Shown here piece after piece: positions 6,274 to 9,250 of a stretch of 9,250 nt of DNA. The position numbers and the translations under genes are program-made. The stretch lies in NCBI GenBank assembly GCA_031404455.1, contig JANNHP010000459.1:1-9250 (forward strand). Reading direction: 5' to 3'. The stretch comes from JANNHP01 sp031404455. Its GTDB lineage: Bacteria; Planctomycetota; JAJSAM01; JAJVHW01. Below the pieces are notes generated by a model. That model saw nothing but the letters and a program-made list of their open reading frames with translations, was not told the origin of the DNA and did not search any database. Position 1 is the stretch's first letter. The number at the start of each line of letters is the position of its first letter.

Positions 6274-7497
6274 ATGAGCCCGTCACGCCGTCTCCGCAGC
6301 GTCTGCGTCCTCGCCACGCTCTTCGTACTCGCCGCGAGTCTCCTCGCGTTCGGGTCCCTCGCCCGGGCCGAGGATCCCCCGGCGAAAGCGGGCGGCATTC
6401 CGGCCGACACCGAGGTGAAGACGACCGCCTCGGGACTCCGGTACTCCGTGCTCGTCGCGGGCGCCGAGGGCAAGCACCCGAAGCGCGGCGAGAAGGTGAA
6501 GGTCCACTACACGGGCTGGCTCACCGACGGCACCAAGTTCGACGGTTCGCGCGACCGCGGCGCCCCCGCCGAATTCACGGTCGGTCAGCTCGTCGAGGGA
6601 TGGAACGAGGCGCTCTGCCTCATGACGAAGGGCGCGCGCTGGAAGCTGACGATCCCCTCGAAGCTCGGCTACGGCGACCGCGGCTCGCCGCCGCGGATCC
6701 CCGCGAACGCCACGCTCGTGTTCGAACTCGAGCTCGTCGACTTCCAGAGCCTTCCGGACTTCCGCGCTTGCGACGCGGCGGCGCAGAAGAAGACCGAGTC
6801 GGGCCTCAAGTACGAGGTGATCGCGGAGGGTTCGGGTGAGGCGCCCGGCGCCGACGACGCCATCGAGTTCAAGTACGCGCTCTGGACGCAGATGGGCGAG
6901 CTCCTCGACTGCTCGGAGCGTTCCGGCGGGACGATCAAGCTGCGGCGCGCCGATCTCCCGTTTCCGTTCATGAAGGAAGGCGTGGCGCTCCTCAAGCCGG
7001 GCACCCGCATCCGCTTCGAGGTGCCGCCCGAGCTCTGCTTCGGCGCGGAGTCGAAGGGGCCGCAGCTCCCCGCGAACTCGGTGACGGTCTGGGAGATGGA
7101 GCTCGTCCGCAGCATCAAGCCGCTTTCGGCGCCCGCGTTCGCCCTTCCCGACGACACGAAGCTCACGAAGACCGCGTCGGGCCTGAAGTACGAGGTCATC
7201 GAGGCGGGCGAGGGCGCCTCGCCGAAGATGGGCGCCCGCGTGAAGGTCCACTACGCCGGATGGCTCACCGACGGCACGCTCTTCGACTCGTCGTACGGCC
7301 GCGGCGAGGAGATGGAACTGCGTCTCGGCCAGGTCATCCGCGGGTGGAACGAGGGCCTCCAGCTCATGAAGACGGGCTCGACCTGGCGCTTCGTCATCCC
7401 GCCCGAGCTCGCGTACGGACCGACCGGCGCGGGCGGGAAGATCGGCCCGAACGCGACGCTGGTGTTCGTGATCAAGCTGGTCAAGGTCCTCGACTGA
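6274..7497 (+). CDS. Exported protein with three tandem FKBP-type peptidyl-prolyl isomerase domains
   Basis: The predicted product has 407 residues. A signal peptide covers about 1-32 (RRLR, hydrophobic core, cleavage after ARA), with no lipobox, so it should be a soluble periplasmic folding helper. Domain 1 (about 50-157) has HYTG (78-81), FDGS (89-92), GWNEAL (109-114) and LGYG (131-134). Domain 3 (about 298-407) has HYAG (326-329), FDSS (337-340), GWNEGL (357-362) and AYG (380-382). The residues of the proline-binding pocket are therefore present in both. Domain 2 (about 174-279) is divergent: it keeps Y201 and D212, but the pocket Phe, Trp and Tyr are replaced by L211, M233 and F256, so it is probably inactive, perhaps a binding or spacing module. 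Each domain opens with a T-x-SGL-(R/K)-Y motif. A Shine-Dalgarno, GGAG at 6265-6268, sits 5 bases before the ATG and fixes the start. Triple-FKBP architectures are known in plants and animals but uncommon in bacteria. Confidence 0.93.
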   Translation: MSPSRRLRSVCVLATLFVLAASLLAFGSLARAEDPPAKAGGIPADTEVKTTASGLRYSVLVAGAEGKHPKRGEKVKVHYTGWLTDGTKFDGSRDRGAPAEFTVGQLVEGWNEALCLMTKGARWKLTIPSKLGYGDRGSPPRIPANATLVFELELVDFQSLPDFRACDAAAQKKTESGLKYEVIAEGSGEAPGADDAIEFKYALWTQMGELLDCSERSGGTIKLRRADLPFPFMKEGVALLKPGTRIRFEVPPELCFGAESKGPQLPANSVTVWEMELVRSIKPLSAPAFALPDDTKLTKTASGLKYEVIEAGEGASPKMGARVKVHYAGWLTDGTLFDSSYGRGEEMELRLGQVIRGWNEGLQLMKTGSTWRFVIPPELAYGPTGAGGKIGPNATLVFVIKLVKVLD

Positions 7498-7507
7498 GGA
7501 CGAGTTC

Positions 7508-7568
7508 GGGGACGGTCCTGACTTTCAGGCTCGAAAGTATCGAAAGTCCGAAAGTCAGGTCCGTCCCC
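7508..7568. repeat. REP-like long palindrome between convergent genes
   Basis: Left arm ggggacggtcctgactttc (7508-7526) and right arm gaaagtcaggtccgtcccc (7550-7568) are inverted copies with a single T-T mismatch (7516 against 7560). The 23-base interior holds two further CGAAAGT copies (7532-7538, 7541-7547) beside the one that overlaps the right arm (7549-7555). The base composition differs from the coding DNA around it. Palindromes with GGGGACGG...CTGACTTTC arms recur between genes in some bacterial genomes and resemble REP elements mobilised by TnpA-REP (RAYT) transposases; that link is from memory, not a search. It starts 11 bases after the FKBP stop and ends 13 bases before the secreted-protein stop, so it could also terminate both transcripts. 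Confidence 0.7.
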
Positions 7569-7581
7569 GGATAGGTCGGCC

Positions 7582-8967
7582 TCAGTACCTGAGCGACGTC
7601 CCGGACTTCGCCATGCGGACGGTCACCGCGCGGCGGTCCGCGCCGAGCGAGATCGCGATCCGCACGGAGTTCGGACCTTCTGCATAGGCGCCGAGGTCGA
7701 GTCCCTTCGCGGCGAAGCTCATCAGCCCCGAACGGAAGTCGAGCTTCGCCGACGTGACGCCGTTCGTCGGCTTCGCGAGCAGGAAGGCACTGCCGCTGCG
7801 GCGGAACGCCGACGCCGGGAGCGTGACGTCGAAGCCGTCGCCGAACTCGAGCCGCACGGTGAACGGCAGCGTCGGCGCCGAGTCGTCGAGCGTGAACGCC
7901 GTCACCACGGAGAGGGCGTCCTTCCCCGGTCCCGCGAGCTTCGCCTTCGCCCGCACGAGCGTGCAGAGGGGTGAGAGGAGTTCGCCGCCGCGCCGCAGAT
8001 CGAACGCGCCGCGGTCCAGCACCGGCGTGCCGGAGAGCGTCGCCGCCGTGTTGGCGAAGGAGAGTGCCAGCGGCCCCTCCGGATCGACGTTCGCGCCGAG
8101 GTCGCCGACGTACGCGAGCTTGAACTTCGCGCGCGACGAGCCGAACTTGCTCGGAGTCACGGTGAAGGTGAAGCCCTGCGCGGCGAGCTGGAACGACGTC
8201 TTCACCGGAGTCAGCCCGGCCGTCATCACCTGGAGGCCGCCGGCGTCGAGCGTCGTCGCCGTCCCGAACGCGGGCGCGATCGCGCCCGTGTCGAGGATGC
8301 CGGAGACGAGGAGCCGCGACTTCGACGGCGACTTCGCGTTCGCCTTCGCCGAGGCCTTGAACGGGAGCAGGTAACCGTCCACCGACACGGCGGGAGTCGG
8401 AGCGTCGAGTTCCTGGATCCTCGGGCCCCCGGGACGCCCCGCCGGCGCCGCCTGCACGAACTCGGCCCGGAAGTCCTGCGCGACGACCGCCGCGAACGCG
8501 TCGGTCACGGTGATGTGGTCGCCGTACGGATTGCGCGCCGGCGTGAACGTGTAGATCAGCTCGAACTGGCCGGTCCCGGCGTTCTTCGCGAGGAGCCGGA
8601 ACTCAGAGAAACCGCGGTCGCCCTCAGGGTTGAAGTCGTCGTTCGCGCGCAGCGAGAAGCCGTCCACGCTGACGGGCGCCGTCGTCCGCCATTCGACGAA
8701 GTGGATGAACCCCTGCGCCTGGTCGTCGCGGAAGAGCGTTGCCCCGGACTCAACGGAACTCTGCGTCGCGCCGAAGATGTCGCGGCTGGAACTGCCGCCG
8801 ATCGTTCCGCTGTCCGCCGTGACGACGACGCCCTGCCGGACGTCCCACGCGTCGCGATCCGTCCCCTCGGCGAGCGCCGTGGACGCGGTCCCCGCGATCG
8901 CCGTGAGCAGCGCGACTAGGCGACTGAGACGACGTCCACCCCGAGACGCGTCGATCGGTTTCTTCAT
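7582..8967 (-). CDS. Secreted protein of unknown function with discoidin-like N-terminus and two repeat modules
   Basis: The predicted product has 461 residues. A signal peptide spans about 1-33 (arginine-rich start, hydrophobic core, cleavage after ALA). Residues 47-185 look like a beta-sandwich resembling discoidin/F5-8C carbohydrate-binding modules (EWRTTAPVSVDGFSLRAND, FSEFRLLAKNAGTGQFELIY, ITVTDAFAAVVAQDFRAEFV). The C-terminal part has two related modules at about 203-320 and 337-455. Each begins with a K-rich strand (SKSRLLVSGILD against KDALSVVTAFTLD), then GF-(T/D)-(F/V)-T-containing strands (GFTFTVTPSKF against GFDVTLPASAF), then a hydrophobic strand pair. No catalytic residues, anchor or sorting signal were recognised, so an adhesive or matrix role is a guess. 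The ATG at 8965-8967 is the first that includes the full signal peptide; no Shine-Dalgarno is visible. Confidence 0.85.
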   Translation of the reverse strand: MKKPIDASRGGRRLSRLVALLTAIAGTASTALAEGTDRDAWDVRQGVVVTADSGTIGGSSSRDIFGATQSSVESGATLFRDDQAQGFIHFVEWRTTAPVSVDGFSLRANDDFNPEGDRGFSEFRLLAKNAGTGQFELIYTFTPARNPYGDHITVTDAFAAVVAQDFRAEFVQAAPAGRPGGPRIQELDAPTPAVSVDGYLLPFKASAKANAKSPSKSRLLVSGILDTGAIAPAFGTATTLDAGGLQVMTAGLTPVKTSFQLAAQGFTFTVTPSKFGSSRAKFKLAYVGDLGANVDPEGPLALSFANTAATLSGTPVLDRGAFDLRRGGELLSPLCTLVRAKAKLAGPGKDALSVVTAFTLDDSAPTLPFTVRLEFGDGFDVTLPASAFRRSGSAFLLAKPTNGVTSAKLDFRSGLMSFAAKGLDLGAYAEGPNSVRIAISLGADRRAVTVRMAKSGTSLRY

Positions 8968-9002
8968 GTCGCAAAGGCTGCCACGGAGCCCAGATCCCGA
9001 GG

Positions 9003-9037
9003 CCAGGAATGTGCCTGACCCCCTCGATCGGCGAGGG
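9003..9037. repeat. Second REP-like element, different family
   Basis: The sequence ccaggaatgtgcctgacccc (9003-9022) contains the inverted pair cagg (9004-9007) and cctg (9014-9017). Read on the minus strand it is the GGGGTCAGGCACATTCCTGG motif that I recall as a dispersed intergenic repeat in several environmental bacteria, of a kind associated with REP/RAYT elements. It is followed by ccctcg (9021-9026) and cgaggg (9032-9037) around a 5-base loop. Only one motif copy is present here, so it may be a partial element. The family link is from memory. Confidence 0.5.
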
Positions 9038-9075
9038 CGCGCGCTGCGGGGGAAGCGGTCGCGTCGGCGCGGCCA

Positions 9076-9104
9076 TTGACAAGATGACCTGTCATGACTA
9101 TCTT
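9076..9104 (+). promoter_or_regulatory. Near-consensus sigma70 promoter of the antitoxin gene
   Basis: TTGACA (9076-9081) is a perfect -35 hexamer. After a 17-base spacer comes TATCTT (9099-9104), matching TATAAT at four of six positions. Start-site geometry places +1 about 6-8 bases after the -10, at 9110-9112. The antitoxin ATG is at 9111, so the message is predicted to be leaderless or nearly so; no Shine-Dalgarno is present. Confidence 0.8.
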
Positions 9105-9112
9105 CTGGTCAT
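9084..9112 (+). promoter_or_regulatory. Probable autoregulatory operator with ATGAC/GTCAT half-sites
   Basis: Four half-sites occur: ATGAC at 9084-9088, GTCAT at 9091-9095, ATGAC at 9094-9098 (the last two overlapping as the perfect palindrome gtcatgac) and GTCAT at 9108-9112. An outer pair, atgacc (9084-9089) and ggtcat (9107-9112), also forms an inverted repeat. They cover the promoter spacer, flank the -10 and run into the start codon, where a bound repressor would block RNA polymerase. Phd/YefM antitoxins usually repress their own operon, so this is the likely operator; binding is inferred. Confidence 0.6.
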
Positions 9113-9250
9113 GTCAAACGTGCGCATCGCCGATCTCAAGGCCAACCTCAGCCGGCACCTCCGCGCTGTCCGGAGCGGAGAGACGATCACGGTTCTCGAC
9201 CGGGACACGCCGGTCGCGCGCATCGTGCCGATCGAGTCGACGTCGAACGG
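9111..9250 (+). CDS. Phd/YefM-family type II antitoxin, 3' end outside window
   Basis: The visible 46 codons read MSNVRIADLKANLSRHL, then RAVRSGETITVLDRDTPVAR, then IVP. This is the standard N-terminal DNA-binding half of prevent-host-death antitoxins: the helix with ADLKANLS, the RSGETI turn and the strand VLDRDTPVARIVP. Full-length relatives usually have about 75-95 residues; the missing C-terminal part normally wraps the toxin. Such antitoxins neutralise a toxin, often a PIN-domain RNase (VapC type) or Doc/RelE, encoded just downstream and outside this window. The start at 9111 is fixed by the family N-terminus; the ATG at 9094 is out of frame. A strong promoter and palindromes lie directly upstream. 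The toxin type cannot be told from what is visible. Confidence 0.9.
   Translation, partial: MSNVRIADLKANLSRHLRAVRSGETITVLDRDTPVARIVPIESTSN

Noticed and set aside
6283..7251. Minus-strand frame of 322 codons opposite the FKBP gene
   Set aside because: Shadow of the codon bias on the coding strand; composition is low-complexity and no motif is seen.
7527..7555. Short CGAAAGT copies as a CRISPR-like array
   Set aside because: Units of 7 bases with 1-2 base gaps are far too small for CRISPR repeats and spacers; they belong to the palindrome.
9094..9110. ATG at 9094 as start of the antitoxin
   Set aside because: It is 17 bases upstream and out of frame with the recognisable Phd sequence; its frame gives no family similarity.

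Overview
This is a very GC-rich bacterial chromosomal segment with strong G/C bias at third codon positions, so several long antisense reading frames are artefacts. It carries seven protein genes with complete reading frames, the 3' tail of a tRNA gene, and the first 46 codons of an antitoxin gene that runs off the right edge. The gene mix (a GT-C glycosyltransferase behind a DUF3352-like anchored protein, a triple-FKBP exported protein, a secreted protein with duplicated beta-rich C-terminal modules, REP-like palindromes between genes) suggests an environmental bacterium of the Planctomycetota or Myxococcota type. That is a guess from style; nothing here fixes the phylum.

Layout. 1-43: 3' end of a tRNA, probably Leu, with encoded CCA. 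44-149: three GC-rich hairpins in a row, the first starting at the base after CCA. 166-1560 and 1557-3317 (both minus): a membrane glycosyltransferase preceded by a membrane-anchored protein of unknown function, joined by an ATGA overlap. 3372-4565 (plus): class I aspartate/prephenate-type aminotransferase. 4636-5391 (minus): class I SAM-dependent methyltransferase. 5459-6208 (plus): DUF2071/YqjF-family protein. 6274-7497 (plus): exported protein with three FKBP domains. 7508-7568: an imperfect 19-bp palindrome like a REP element. 7582-8967 (minus): secreted protein with a discoidin-like N-terminal half and two repeat modules. 9003-9037: a second, different REP-like element. 9076-9112: a near-consensus sigma70 promoter overlapped by ATGAC/GTCAT half-sites, leading directly into a Phd/YefM-type antitoxin at 9111.

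The genes do not form one pathway. Apart from the overlapping minus-strand pair and possibly the DUF2071-FKBP pair (65 bp apart), they are single transcription units in convergent and divergent arrangement, with palindromes at most convergent ends. No gap without a gene exceeds about 165 bp. I see no convincing undescribed multi-gene system. The most informative local signals are the apparently leaderless, palindrome-covered antitoxin promoter and two unrelated REP-like palindromes flanking the secreted-protein gene. The left edge truncates the tRNA, and the right edge removes the rest of the antitoxin and any toxin.
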